A DNA stretch of 64,000 bases, from contig NZ_DASUCC010000159.1 in NCBI RefSeq assembly GCF_035762905.1, positions 1 through 64,000 of the forward strand, in the 5' to 3' direction. Of this stretch, positions 1 to 9,528 are shown piece after piece (the first letter of the stretch is position 1; every line of letters begins with the position of its first letter). Both the position numbers and the translations under genes were made by a program. Under the pieces are notes generated by a model, which made no database searches, was not told the DNA's origin, and saw nothing but the letters and a program-made list of their open reading frames with translations. Origin of the DNA: DASYTH01 sp035762905 (GTDB lineage Bacteria; Actinomycetota; Actinomycetes; Mycobacteriales; Pseudonocardiaceae).

Positions 1-1
1 G

Positions 2-109
2 TACGTCCGCGCCGGGATCGAACCGGAGCGACCGGCCGACGAGACCAACGACGGCACCAACGATGAGACCAACGATGGCACCAGCGACGACCTGACGTTC
101 GCGTACTGA
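2..109 (+). CDS. cydA: Cytochrome bd oxidase subunit I, C-terminal end (partial)
   Basis: Only the last 35 codons are present, reading in the frame that stops with TGA at 107-109. The peptide begins YVRAGIEPE and ends DDLTFAY, which resembles the C-terminus of actinobacterial CydA, the quinol-oxidising haem subunit of cytochrome bd oxidase in the membrane. Identity rests mainly on its position directly before cydB. The tail holds a near-perfect 8-residue tandem repeat (DETNDGTN then DETNDGTS) encoded by a 24-bp direct repeat, so the extreme C-terminus looks expendable. Confidence 0.75.
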   Translation, partial: YVRAGIEPERPADETNDGTNDETNDGTSDDLTFAY

Positions 110-119
110 GGAGTGTGCG

Positions 120-1136
120 GTGGAGATCTTCTGGTTCGTCGCGATCGCGGCGCTGTGGTTCGGCTACCTGTTCCTCGAGGGGTTCGACTTCGGCGTCGGG
201 ATGCTGCTGCCCGTGCTCGGCCGGGACAACACCGACCGCCGGGTGCTGATCAACACCATCGGCCCGGTGTGGGACGGCAACGAGGTATGGCTGCTGGTCG
301 CCGGCGGCGCCACGTTCGCCGCGTTCCCGCTCTGGTACGCCAACCTGTTCTCCGGGTTCTACCTGGCGCTGCTGATCATCCTGGTGGCGCTGATCGTGCG
401 CGGCGTGGCCTTCGAGTTCCGCGGCAAGATCGACAGCGACCGGTGGCGCCGGGGCTGGGACCTCGCGATCGTGGTCGGGTCGCTGGTGCCCGCGCTGCTC
501 TGGGGCGTGGCGTTCGGCAACATCGTGCGCGGGGTCCCGCTCGACGCGGAGCACCACTACACCGGTGACCTGTTCACGCTGCTCAACCCGTACGCGCTGC
601 TCGGCGGGGTGACCACGCTGCTGGTCTTCGCGCTGCACGGCGCGGTGTTCCTGGCGCTGCGGACCACCGACGAGGTCCGGGCAAGGGCGCGGGCGCTGGC
701 CTGGCCGCTGGGTCTGATCGCGGTGCCGGTCGCCGGCGCCTTCCTGCTGTGGACCCAGCTCGCGTACGGCACCGGGTGGACCTGGGCCGCGGTGATCGGT
801 GCGGCACTTGCCCTCGGCTCGGCTGTCGCCGCCGCCCGCACCGGGCTGGAGGGCTGGGCGTTCACGTTCACCGCCGTCGCGATCGTGGCCACCACGGTCA
901 CCCTGTTCGGCTCGCTCTACCCCGACGTCCTACCGTCCACGACGGACCCGGCGAACAGCCTCACCACCACCAACGCGGCATCCACCCCGTACACCCTGAA
1001 GATCATGACCTGGGTCGCGGTGTTCTTCACCCCGATCGTGCTGGCCTACCAGGGTTGGACCTACTGGGTCTTCCGCAAGCGGGTGAGCCGCGCCGCGATC
1101 CCGGAAGGCGGCGGCCTGCCAGTGACTCGGCGGTGA
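120..1136 (+). CDS. cydB: Cytochrome bd oxidase subunit II
   Basis: 338-aa polytopic membrane protein, the usual CydB length. It partners CydA in the cytochrome bd quinol oxidase that reduces O2 to water at low oxygen. Typical features are the N-terminal FDFGVGMLLP stretch, GNEVWLLVAGGATFAAFP, and a C-terminal membrane helix followed by a short basic tail. The GTG start at 120 is preceded by GAGGAG at 108-113, which overlaps the cydA stop, so cydA and cydB are coupled. Its own stop overlaps the GTG start of cydDC. Confidence 0.95.
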   Translation: MEIFWFVAIAALWFGYLFLEGFDFGVGMLLPVLGRDNTDRRVLINTIGPVWDGNEVWLLVAGGATFAAFPLWYANLFSGFYLALLIILVALIVRGVAFEFRGKIDSDRWRRGWDLAIVVGSLVPALLWGVAFGNIVRGVPLDAEHHYTGDLFTLLNPYALLGGVTTLLVFALHGAVFLALRTTDEVRARARALAWPLGLIAVPVAGAFLLWTQLAYGTGWTWAAVIGAALALGSAVAAARTGLEGWAFTFTAVAIVATTVTLFGSLYPDVLPSTTDPANSLTTTNAASTPYTLKIMTWVAVFFTPIVLAYQGWTYWVFRKRVSRAAIPEGGGLPVTRR

Positions 1137-4100
1137 GGCCGCTGGACCCGCGGCTGCTGCGACACGCCCGCGCGGCCCGGCCGTTCGTGCTGGCCTGCGC
1201 CGGGCTCGGCACGCTGTCCGCCGGGCTGGTGCTGCTCCAGGCCGAGGCGCTGGCCACGGCGATCTCCCGGGCATTCCTGGACGGTGCCGCCCTCGCCGCG
1301 CTGGCCGTCCCGATCGGACTGCTCGGTCTTGCGGTGCTCGGCCGCGCGGCCGTGGCCTGGGTAACCGAGACCACGGCGCACCGGGCGTCGGCCGGCGTGC
1401 TGGCCCAGCTGCGCGCGGCGGTGGTGGACGCGGCGCTGTGCATCGGACCGGGCCGGCGGGCCGGGCGCTCGCCCGCCGAGCTGGCCACCCTGGCCACCAG
1501 CGGCGTGGACCGGCTGGACGGCTACTTCGCCCGGTACCTGCCGCAGCTGCTGATCGCCGCGGTGGTCCCGCTGGTCGTCGGGCTGCGCATCCTGCTCGCC
1601 GACTGGGTGGCCGCGCTGATCATCGGGGTGACCGTCCCGCTGATCCCGGCGTTCATGATCCTGATCGGGCGCTGGACCGCGCGCGGCGTGCGCCGGCAGT
1701 GGCGGAGTCTTGCCGTGCTCGGCAACCACTTTCTCGACCTGGTGGCCGGGCTCGCGGTGCTCACCGCGTTCGGCCGGGCCCGGGCACAGCGGCAGGCCCT
1801 CGCCGAGATCACCGACCGGTACCGGGCACGGACCATGGGCACGCTGCGGGTGGCGTTCCTGTCCGCGCTGGTGCTGGAGCTGCTGGCCACGCTTTCGGTC
1901 GCGCTGGTCGCGGTGTCCATCGGGCTGCGGCTGGTCACCGGCGGCCTGGACCTGCACACCGCGCTGGTGGTGCTGATCCTGGCGCCCGAGGTGTACCTGC
2001 CGCTGCGCGCCGTGGGGGCCAGGTTCCATGACAGTGCCGAGGGGGTGGCCGCCGCCGAGGAGATCCTGGAGCTGCTCGGCGAGCGAGGAGACCCGGCCGG
2101 CCGGCGGGCGCCGGCTCCCGACCCGTCGGCCGTCGCCGTTCGGCTGTGCGGCGTGCGCGTGGCCGGCCGGTCCGCACCGGTGCTGGACGGGCTGGACCTG
2201 CGGGTCGGGCCCGGCGAGATCCTCGGCGTGACCGGCCCCTCCGGAGCCGGCAAGTCGACCCTGCTCGACCTGCTGCTCGGCTGGTACCCGCCGGACGCGG
2301 GACAGGTCCGGGTCGACGGCGTGGACCTGGCCGACCTCGACCGGGACGCCTGGCAGGCCAGGGTCGCCTGGGTGCCGCAGCACCCCCGGCTGGTGTCCGG
2401 CACGGTCGTCGGCAACATCCGGCTCGGTCGCCCGGACGCGACCACCGGCCAGGTGGTCGCCGCCGCGGCCGCCGCCGGCCTGGACATCCCGCTGGACACC
2501 AGCGTCGGCGAGCTGGGCGCCGGCCTGTCCACCGGGCAGCAGCGCCGGGTCGCCCTGGCCAGGGCGCTGCTGCTGGACCGCCCGCTGCTGCTGCTCGACG
2601 AACCCACCGAGGGGGTGGACGCCGACACCGAGGCCGCGATCGTGGACCGGTTGCCCGGCTTGCTGTTCGGCCGCACCGCGGTGATCGTCTCGCACCGCCC
2701 CGCCGTGCTCGGAGTCTGCGACCGGGTGGTGCACCTCGGCACTCCGGTCACCGGGGAACGTCACGTTCGGCCGCGCGGCACGCGGGCCGTTCCTCCGGAA
2801 GCGTCCCCGGCACCGGAGCCGGGACACGCCGCCGCGACCGCGGGGCGGGTGGGGTGGCTGCGCGCGGCGGTGCGGCCGTATCGGGTGCGGCTGGCGCTCG
2901 CGTGCCTGGCGGGCGCCGCGGCGCTGGGCAGCGGGGTGGCGCTGACCGCGACCTCGGCCTGGCTGATCTCCGCCGCCGCACTGCACCCGCCGGTGCTCAC
3001 CCTGATGGTCGCGATCGTCGCGGTGCGCACCTTCGGCCTGGCCAAGGGTGTGCTGCGGTACGCCGAACGGCTGCTCTCGCACGACGTGGCGCTGCGCGCG
3101 CTGGCCGACCTGCGGGTCCGGGTGTGGACCACGCTGGTCCGGATCGGACCGGCGGTCACCGCCCGGATGCGCCGGGGCGACCTGCTCAACCGGCTGGTGT
3201 CCGATGTGGACAGCCAGCAGGACGTCCTGGTGCGCGCGCTGGTCCCGGCCGCGTCGGCCGCCGCCGTCGCGGCCGGCATCACGGTGGGCATCGGGCTGCT
3301 GCTGCCCGCGGCCGGGCTGGTCGTCGCCGCCGGGCTGCTGCTCGCGGGGCTGCTCGCCCCGGCGCTGTCGGCGCTGACCGCCCGGGACGCCGAGCGGCGC
3401 ACCGCGTCCTTGCGGGCCGAGGTCTCGGCCGGCACCCTCGAGCTGCTCGCCGCCGCGCCCGACCTGATCGCCTTCGGCGCCACCGGCCGCCGGCACGCGG
3501 CCGTGCGGGCCGCCGGAACCGCGCTGACCCGGGCGCTGCGCCGGTCGGCGACCGCTCGCGGCGCCGGCAGCGCGGTGGCCACCATGGCCATCGGCGCCAG
3601 CACGGTCGGCTGCCTGGTGCTCGGCATCGCCGCACTGCGCGCCGGCCGGATCGCCGGGCCGGAGCTGGCCGTGCTCGCGCTCACCCCGCTGGCCGCCGCC
3701 GAGCTGGTCGCCGGGCTGCCGGAGGCCGCGGCCCGGCTGCTCGGCGCCAGCCGGTCCGCGCGCCGGCTGGCCGAGCTGGACGCCACCGCCACCCCGGTGG
3801 CCGAACCCGCGGTCCCCCGGGACGTCTCCGGAGCCAGCCGGCTGGCCGCGGCCGGCCTCGCGGTGCGCTGGCCCGGCGCGCCCACCGACGCCCTGACCGG
3901 ACTGGGCTTTCGGCTCGACGCCCACCGGGGCGCGGTGCTCACCGGCCCGTCCGGCTCCGGCAAGAGCACCGCGATCGCCGCCGTACTGCGCAACCTCGAC
4001 CCGTCCGCCGGGCGGATCACGCTGGACACGGTGGACACCCGGCACGCCGCGCCGGACGCGGTGCGGGCCCGGATCGCCTGGTGCGGCCCGGACACGCACC

Positions 4101-4522
4101 TGTTCGACAGCACACTGCGGGAGAACCTGCGGCTGGCCCGGCCCGACGCCGGCGACGGCGAACTGCGCGCGGCGCTGCACCGGGCCCGGCTCGGCGGCTG
4201 GCTGGACAGCCTGCCGCACGGCTTGGACACCGCGCTCGGCGCGCACGGCACCGCGGTCTCCGGCGGCGAACGGGCGCGCATCGGGGTGGCCAGGGCGCTG
4301 CTCGCCGACCGCCCGTTCCTGGTGCTCGACGAGCCGACCGCGCATCTGGACGGGGCCACCGCCGCCGAGCTGGCCGCCGACCTCGCGGAGCTGACCGCGA
4401 ACCGGGCCGCGCTGATCGTCACGCACCGGCCGGCGGAGTTCCCCGGACTTGCGGTGATCAGGCTCGCCCGGCCGGCCGGATCGGCCGCCGTGCTCATAGG
4501 CTCTGCCAATGACGCTCGATGA
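1133..4522 (+). CDS. cydDC: Fused CydD-CydC ABC exporter for cytochrome bd assembly
   Basis: 1129 aa from a GTG that overlaps the cydB stop (GTGA, 1133-1136). Two ABC half-transporters are fused head to tail, as in Streptomyces. The first half has a membrane domain, Walker A GPSGAGKST, signature STGQQRR and Walker B LLLLDEPTEG. The second half has membrane helices, Walker A GPSGSGKST, signature SGGERAR and Walker B FLVLDEPTAH. CydDC exports reduced thiols and is needed for haem insertion into cytochrome bd. The fusion keeps a 1:1 ratio of halves. The open frame continues upstream inside cydB, but homology begins only after this GTG. It is co-transcribed with cydAB. Confidence 0.93.
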   Translation: MRPLDPRLLRHARAARPFVLACAGLGTLSAGLVLLQAEALATAISRAFLDGAALAALAVPIGLLGLAVLGRAAVAWVTETTAHRASAGVLAQLRAAVVDAALCIGPGRRAGRSPAELATLATSGVDRLDGYFARYLPQLLIAAVVPLVVGLRILLADWVAALIIGVTVPLIPAFMILIGRWTARGVRRQWRSLAVLGNHFLDLVAGLAVLTAFGRARAQRQALAEITDRYRARTMGTLRVAFLSALVLELLATLSVALVAVSIGLRLVTGGLDLHTALVVLILAPEVYLPLRAVGARFHDSAEGVAAAEEILELLGERGDPAGRRAPAPDPSAVAVRLCGVRVAGRSAPVLDGLDLRVGPGEILGVTGPSGAGKSTLLDLLLGWYPPDAGQVRVDGVDLADLDRDAWQARVAWVPQHPRLVSGTVVGNIRLGRPDATTGQVVAAAAAAGLDIPLDTSVGELGAGLSTGQQRRVALARALLLDRPLLLLDEPTEGVDADTEAAIVDRLPGLLFGRTAVIVSHRPAVLGVCDRVVHLGTPVTGERHVRPRGTRAVPPEASPAPEPGHAAATAGRVGWLRAAVRPYRVRLALACLAGAAALGSGVALTATSAWLISAAALHPPVLTLMVAIVAVRTFGLAKGVLRYAERLLSHDVALRALADLRVRVWTTLVRIGPAVTARMRRGDLLNRLVSDVDSQQDVLVRALVPAASAAAVAAGITVGIGLLLPAAGLVVAAGLLLAGLLAPALSALTARDAERRTASLRAEVSAGTLELLAAAPDLIAFGATGRRHAAVRAAGTALTRALRRSATARGAGSAVATMAIGASTVGCLVLGIAALRAGRIAGPELAVLALTPLAAAELVAGLPEAAARLLGASRSARRLAELDATATPVAEPAVPRDVSGASRLAAAGLAVRWPGAPTDALTGLGFRLDAHRGAVLTGPSGSGKSTAIAAVLRNLDPSAGRITLDTVDTRHAAPDAVRARIAWCGPDTHLFDSTLRENLRLARPDAGDGELRAALHRARLGGWLDSLPHGLDTALGAHGTAVSGGERARIGVARALLADRPFLVLDEPTAHLDGATAAELAADLAELTANRAALIVTHRPAEFPGLAVIRLARPAGSAAVLIGSANDAR

Positions 4523-4868
4523 GTTGATCGCCAAGGCGAAGGAGTCGCTGGAGGCCAGGATGGTCTTCGCCGAGCCCTACGAGAAGGACGGGGTCATCGT
4601 GATCCCCGCGGCGACCATCACCGGTGGCGGCGGGGGCGGTGACGGCCGGGACAAGAACGGGCAGCAGGGCCGCGGCGGCGGGTTCGGCGTGGTCGCCCGG
4701 CCGGCCGGAGCGTTCGTCATCAAGGACGGGAACGTGCACTGGGAGCCGGCGGTCAACGTCAACCGGCTGATCGGCACGATCGGGCTGGTCGCCGTCGCCG
4801 GTCTGCTCGCCGGTGCCCGGATCGCGCGAATCCGGGCCGCCGCGGCCCGACGCGCGTTGGAGGACTGA
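4509..4868 (+). CDS. GerW/YtfJ family small protein
   Basis: 119 aa. The N-terminal half (LDELIAKAKESLEARMVFAEPY, IVIPAATITGGGGGG, then GFGVVARPAGAFVIKDG) matches the glycine-rich GerW/YtfJ fold known from spore-associated proteins. A single membrane helix follows (about residues 84-103) with a basic tail. ATG 4509 lies inside the end of cydDC (14-nt overlap), so it is the last gene of the cyd transcript. Actinobacteria carry many such paralogues of unknown role; a link to redox stress is only suggested by the operon. Confidence 0.75.
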   Translation: MTLDELIAKAKESLEARMVFAEPYEKDGVIVIPAATITGGGGGGDGRDKNGQQGRGGGFGVVARPAGAFVIKDGNVHWEPAVNVNRLIGTIGLVAVAGLLAGARIARIRAAAARRALED

Positions 4869-5139
4869 GGAACCAGTCGCCCGAGGCGGACCGGTGCTGC
4901 GGCGTCCGCGCTGGCTGACCATGGCCTGCTGCGGATCCGGCCGCCCCGGGTGACCGAACCGAGAATCCACCACCCCGCCGTTCCGTGGCAGGGTCCAAGG
5001 TCCCCAATAACCCCTAGGTCCGATGTCGACGATCGCGGTCTGCCCGGGAAGATCGACAACGGCCTACCTAGGGGTGGCGCCGGAGTAACGGCCGCCTGAC
5101 GGGTTGTAGTCGCCGGCCCGGCTGTGCGAGGGTCGAAGA
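4869..5139. promoter_or_regulatory. Intergenic region with two CCTAGG palindromes before the protease gene
   Basis: 271 bp without a gene. It contains CCCCTAGG (CCTAGG core 5013-5018) and CCTAGGGG (core 5067-5072), 54 bp apart and in mirror orientation (CCCCTAGG...CCTAGGGG). The same core recurs in many long intergenic regions of this window. A plausible operator for the protease; no clear -10 was identified. Confidence 0.4.
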
Positions 5140-8100
5140 ATGCTGAGGTTCGTCGCGGCCGCGCTGGGAATCTCCGTCACCGCCGCTCTCACGGTCCCCG
5201 TCCCGGTCGGCGCGCAGACCGAGAACCGGCCCGAACCGGTGATCAGCGTGGCCCGCAACCGGGTCACGCTGATCACCGGTGACGTGGTCGAGTTACGCCG
5301 GCACTCCGACGGCAACGCCGCGGCCACCGTGCTGCCGAGCGCCGGGCGGGAGAACATCAGCTACGCCAGCCGGCGGGCCGGTGGCGACCTCCATGTGCTG
5401 CCGTCGGACGCGATGCCCTTGCTGGCCAACGGAAAGCTCGACCCACAGCTGTTCAATGTGACCGCGCTGGTGGACAACGGCTACGCCGACGGGGCCAGCA
5501 AGGACATTCCGCTGATCGTGCAGTACCCGCCCGGTGCGGTCGCGGCCGCCGCGCCGGCCGGCAGCTCCGCCCGGTTCGCGCTGGAGAGCATCGGCGCCCG
5601 ATCGGTGCTGGCGCACAAGGACAGCGCCGGCACGTTCTGGCAGACCCTGCTCGCCGGTGCCGATGTGCGGAAGATCTGGCTCAACCGCAGGGCGAACGTC
5701 AACCTGGCGGAAAGCGTGCCGCAGGTCGGCGCGCCGGCGGCGTGGGCGGCCGGGCACGACGGCACCGGCGTCCGGGTGGCCGTGCTGGATACCGGGATCG
5801 ACGCCACGCACGCGGATCTGGACCAGGGCAAGGTGATCGCCGAGGCCAACTTCTCCGACGACGCGGACGCGGCCGATCATTTCGGGCACGGCACGCATGT
5901 CGCCTCGATCGTCGCGGGCACCGGCGAGGGCGCGCCGACCGCGCGCAAGGGCGTCGCACCCGGGGCCGCGCTGATCAACGCGAAGGTGCTCAACAGCTTC
6001 GGTTCCGGCACGTTCGACCAGATCATCGAGGGTCTGGAGTGGGCTGCCGACCAGGGCGCCGACGTGGCGAACATGAGCCTGGGCACCAGTTCCCCGGCCA
6101 CCGGCGAAAACGACCCGCTGATCGAGGCGGTGAACGCGATCAGCCGGTCGACCGGCATGCTCATCGTGGTGGCGGCCGGGAACCTGGGCAACGGCGAGTC
6201 CACCATCGCCAGCCCCGGGTGGGCCGACGAGGCGCTCACCGTTGGCGCGGTGGACAAACGGGACGCGCTGGCCGGGTTCTCCAGCCGGGGCCCGCGGACC
6301 GGCGACTTCGCGATCAAGCCGGACCTGACGGCGCCGGGCGTGAGCATCGTCGCCGCGCGGGCGGCCGGCACCAACCTCGGTCCGATCGTGGACGGCACCT
6401 ACCAGGAACTGTCCGGAACGTCGATGGCCACGCCGCACGTGGCCGGCGCGGCGGCGATCCTGGCGCAGCGGTTCCCCGGCTACACCAACCAGCAGCTCAA
6501 GAACACGCTGATCAGCACGGCCCGCACGCACTCCGGGCAGTCGGTGTACCAGCAGGGCGCCGGGCGGCTGGACGTGGCGCGCGCCCACCGGCAGGCGGTG
6601 TACGCCAGTCCCGGCACGGTGAGCCTCGGCTTCTTCCCGTTCCCGCACACCGGTCAGCAGCCGGTGCCGCGAACCGTCACCTACACCAACGACTCAGCGA
6701 CCGAGGTCACCCTCGACCTGACGCTGCGACTGTCCGGAAAGGACGGTTCGGCCCCGCCGGCCGGGATGTTCACGCTGAGCCGGCCGAACGTGACGGTACC
6801 GGCCGGTGGCTCGGCGGAGGTGACGGTGACCGTCGACCCGGCGGCGGGAGCGCTGAACCTGTTCGGCGGCCACCTGGTGGCGACCGCGGGCGACCTGGTG
6901 GTGACCACCTCGGTTGGCGCCTACGTCGAACCGGAGATGTACAACCTGACCGTGTCCGGGATCTCCCGGGACGGCCGGCCGGCGGCGGTGATCAGCTTCG
7001 TCGAGCTGTGGGAGCTGGCCACCGGGTCCTTCTCCCAGAAGTTCTACTCGGTGGACAGCTCCACGGTGACCTTCCGGGTCCGGCCGGGCACCTACAACCT
7101 GGTCGGCTACCTGGCCACGGCGGACACCGGCAACACGTTCGCGCTGGAGGTGGCCACGGTCGCCGATCCACAGTTGGAGATCACCGGCGACCGGTCGGTC
7201 ACGCTGGATGCCCGGGCCGCCAACGAGGTGCTGCCGCAGACCCCGCTGGCGACCGCTCCGGCCACGTTCACCGTGTCCTACCACCGGGATCTGGGCGACC
7301 GGAACTTCCACAGCTCGTTCACGCTGAGCCCGCCGATCCGGCGCGGCTACGCCTCCCCCACCGCCACGGTGACCAAGGGAAACTTCGAGTTCTACTCCAA
7401 GTGGGATCTGGTGGCGCCGCCGCTGCTGGCGAAGGTGACCGCGCCGCAGGTGATCGCGCTGCGCCCGGAGCCGATGACCAACGCGGTGCCGGTGGACGGC
7501 CGGCACACGCTGCCGCTGGTCTATGTCGGGTTGGGCGCGCCGGAGGACTACGCGGGCAAGGACGTGCGCGGCCGGATCGCGCTGATCTCGCGGGGTGAGC
7601 TGACCTTCGCCGCGAAGGTGGCCAACGCGACCGCCGCGGGGGCGTGGGGGGTGCTGATCTTCAACAACCGGCCGGGACTGCTGCTGGCCGGGGCCGGAAA
7701 CCCCGGCGAGGTCTCGATCCACGGGATGACGATCGAGCAGGAGCCCGGTCTGGCGCTGGTGGAGCTGTTGCGGCGGGGCCCGGTCGAGGTGGAGGTGACG
7801 GGCACGGCGGTCAGCCCGTACTTCTACGATCTGCTGCTCCCGGAGAAGCAGCGGATCCCGGAGTCGCTGCGGTACCCGATCGGGCCGGCGAACACGGCGC
7901 GGATCGACACCCGGTACACCGCGGACGCGACCGGCATGACCGGGTCCGACGTGCGGCACATCTCCCGGCCGTGGCCGACGTTCTCGGTCGGGTTCGCCCG
8001 GGACGTGCCGCGGCCGTTGCACCGCGTGTACCACGTGTCGGCCAACGACACGCGGTGGTGGCACATCACCTGGGCGCACGCGCCGTTCGACGGTGAGTTC

Positions 8101-8838
8101 GACAGCTCCTACGTCCGCTATGCGGGCGACGAACGGTTGACCGAGCAGTGGTTCGGCCGGCCGTCCCGGCCGGGTGCCTCGGCACTGGCCGACACGCAGG
8201 TGAGCCGCACCGGCAACCAGTTCGACATCGCGCTGTTCCCGTTCTCCGACTCCGGCGGGCACTACGGCTGGCACACCGCGGGCGACGAGTACCGGACCCG
8301 GCTGTTCGCCGGATCGGAGCTGCTGACCGAGAACACCGCGCCGCCGATCGGCACGTTCCCGGCGCTGGACTCCCCGGCCACCTACCGGCTGTCCCTGGAC
8401 GCGAAGCGCGCGACGCCGTGGTCGCGCTACGCCACGCAGACCAGCACCACGTGGACGTTCGCCTCCGCCCCACCGCCGGACGGCGAACAGGAGCGCCCGC
8501 CGCTGCTGCAGGTGGACTATCGGCTGGGCCTGGATCTGCTGAACCAGGCGCCCGATCTGACCCGGTACGGGTTCACGATCACCGTGGACCACGTTCCGGG
8601 CGCGGCCGGACCGCCGATCCGCCAGACGCAGGCGTGGGCGTCGTTCGACGACGGCAAGACCTGGACGGAGATCCTCCTACGGGGGCTGCCGAACGGCTCC
8701 TACCTCGCTTCGGTGTGGCATCCCGCCGCGAGCGACACCGCCGGTGCGGTGTCGCTGCGGGTGCGCGCGACCGACGCGGCCGGCAATGCCGTCGAGCAGA
8801 CCCTGGTCCGCGCCTACGGACTCAAGGAGACCCGTTGA
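5140..8838 (+). CDS. Secreted subtilisin-like serine protease (S8) with PA domain
   Basis: 1232 aa. A Sec signal (MLRFVAAALGISVTAALT...VGA-Q) is followed by a propeptide. The S8 domain has all catalytic parts: Asp217 in VLDTGID, His250 in HGTHVAS, oxyanion Asn348 in AAGN and Ser428 in GTSMATPH. A protease-associated domain is visible around residues 780-880 (GVLIFNNRPG). Long beta-rich regions fill the C-terminus, so it is a large modular extracellular protease of the kind secreted by actinomycetes. The ATG at 5140 gives the signal directly. It is monocistronic, since the next gene is on the other strand. Confidence 0.93.
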   Translation: MLRFVAAALGISVTAALTVPVPVGAQTENRPEPVISVARNRVTLITGDVVELRRHSDGNAAATVLPSAGRENISYASRRAGGDLHVLPSDAMPLLANGKLDPQLFNVTALVDNGYADGASKDIPLIVQYPPGAVAAAAPAGSSARFALESIGARSVLAHKDSAGTFWQTLLAGADVRKIWLNRRANVNLAESVPQVGAPAAWAAGHDGTGVRVAVLDTGIDATHADLDQGKVIAEANFSDDADAADHFGHGTHVASIVAGTGEGAPTARKGVAPGAALINAKVLNSFGSGTFDQIIEGLEWAADQGADVANMSLGTSSPATGENDPLIEAVNAISRSTGMLIVVAAGNLGNGESTIASPGWADEALTVGAVDKRDALAGFSSRGPRTGDFAIKPDLTAPGVSIVAARAAGTNLGPIVDGTYQELSGTSMATPHVAGAAAILAQRFPGYTNQQLKNTLISTARTHSGQSVYQQGAGRLDVARAHRQAVYASPGTVSLGFFPFPHTGQQPVPRTVTYTNDSATEVTLDLTLRLSGKDGSAPPAGMFTLSRPNVTVPAGGSAEVTVTVDPAAGALNLFGGHLVATAGDLVVTTSVGAYVEPEMYNLTVSGISRDGRPAAVISFVELWELATGSFSQKFYSVDSSTVTFRVRPGTYNLVGYLATADTGNTFALEVATVADPQLEITGDRSVTLDARAANEVLPQTPLATAPATFTVSYHRDLGDRNFHSSFTLSPPIRRGYASPTATVTKGNFEFYSKWDLVAPPLLAKVTAPQVIALRPEPMTNAVPVDGRHTLPLVYVGLGAPEDYAGKDVRGRIALISRGELTFAAKVANATAAGAWGVLIFNNRPGLLLAGAGNPGEVSIHGMTIEQEPGLALVELLRRGPVEVEVTGTAVSPYFYDLLLPEKQRIPESLRYPIGPANTARIDTRYTADATGMTGSDVRHISRPWPTFSVGFARDVPRPLHRVYHVSANDTRWWHITWAHAPFDGEFDSSYVRYAGDERLTEQWFGRPSRPGASALADTQVSRTGNQFDIALFPFSDSGGHYGWHTAGDEYRTRLFAGSELLTENTAPPIGTFPALDSPATYRLSLDAKRATPWSRYATQTSTTWTFASAPPPDGEQERPPLLQVDYRLGLDLLNQAPDLTRYGFTITVDHVPGAAGPPIRQTQAWASFDDGKTWTEILLRGLPNGSYLASVWHPAASDTAGAVSLRVRATDAAGNAVEQTLVRAYGLKETR

Positions 8839-8851
8839 GCGGCATGGGTGT

Positions 8852-9217
8852 TCAGCGCGATATCTGCTGCAGCGACCAGCGGTTGCCGTCCGGGTCGGCG
8901 AAGTAGACGAACGCCCCGCCCGGGCCTCGGGTGACCTCGGTGACCGCGACGCCCCGGCCGGCCAGCTCGGCCCGGGCCGCGTCGATGTCGGCGACCACCA
9001 GTTGCAGCCCCGGCGCGGTACCGGGCGGCGCCTCGGTGATGCCCTTGCCCACGGCGATGGAGCAGGGCGAACCCGGCGGGGTCAGCTGGACGAAGCGCAG
9101 CTCGTCGCTCACGGTGTGGTCGTGGTCGAGGTTGAACCCGGCCTGGTCCCGGTAGAACGCGATCGCATTGTCCACATCGGACACCGGCACCAGGACAAGC
9201 TCCAATTTGAACTCCAT
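8852..9217 (-). CDS. VOC (glyoxalase/dioxygenase) superfamily protein
   Basis: 121 aa with one VOC module: beta-alpha-beta start LVLVPVSDVDNAIAFYRDQAGF and end GGAFVYFADPDGNRWSLQQ. Such proteins bind a divalent metal and act as glyoxalases, dioxygenases or antibiotic-binding proteins; the substrate cannot be read here. It converges with the protease gene (13-bp gap). The start is the only ATG giving the complete fold, though a good ribosome site is not evident. Confidence 0.85.
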   Translation of the reverse strand: MEFKLELVLVPVSDVDNAIAFYRDQAGFNLDHDHTVSDELRFVQLTPPGSPCSIAVGKGITEAPPGTAPGLQLVVADIDAARAELAGRGVAVTEVTRGPGGAFVYFADPDGNRWSLQQISR

Positions 9218-9300
9218 GGCCGCAACCTAGCAGCGTCCACCGACGGTTTCGGCCGGCCGCACCGGATCCTGGCCTCGAGACCAACATTCCGGAATATCTT

Positions 9301-9414
9301 CCGAAATTTTCGGTCACCACCGCAGCCGATCAGCCGCATCAATTCACCAGCCGTCGCATGTTCCCATGTACGGGCGGCCGATTGTGCATCCAGCTACCGA
9401 AAATGTTTCGGTAG
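9301..9414 (+). promoter_or_regulatory. Two GAAA-TTTC inverted repeats upstream of the xylanase
   Basis: Site 1 (9301-9313) is CCGAAA-T-TTTCGG, a perfect 6-bp inverted repeat. Site 2 (9394-9414) has CTACCGAAA and its exact complement TTTCGGTAG around ATG, a perfect 9-bp inverted repeat. Both contain GAAA-N-TTTC cores, the type of element described upstream of actinomycete xylanase genes. They lie 115-230 bp before the xylanase start and probably bind a xylan-responsive repressor; the regulator itself is not in the window. Confidence 0.6.
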
Positions 9415-9528
9415 TCTGTCGTTGACGTAACGCGCCGGCTGCGGGCATACTCCGAATGAATGTTGCCGAATGTCACCCGCCGTCGCTCAGTGTCGCGGCG
9501 GCGCGCGCCTTGCCAAGGAAGGGCAGCA

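Noticed and set aside
1061..4534. Minus-strand open frame of 1157 codons opposite cydDC
   Set aside because: Composition is a Gly/Arg/Gln/Pro-rich mirror of the GC-rich coding strand, with no recognisable domain; the plus strand has clear ABC motifs.
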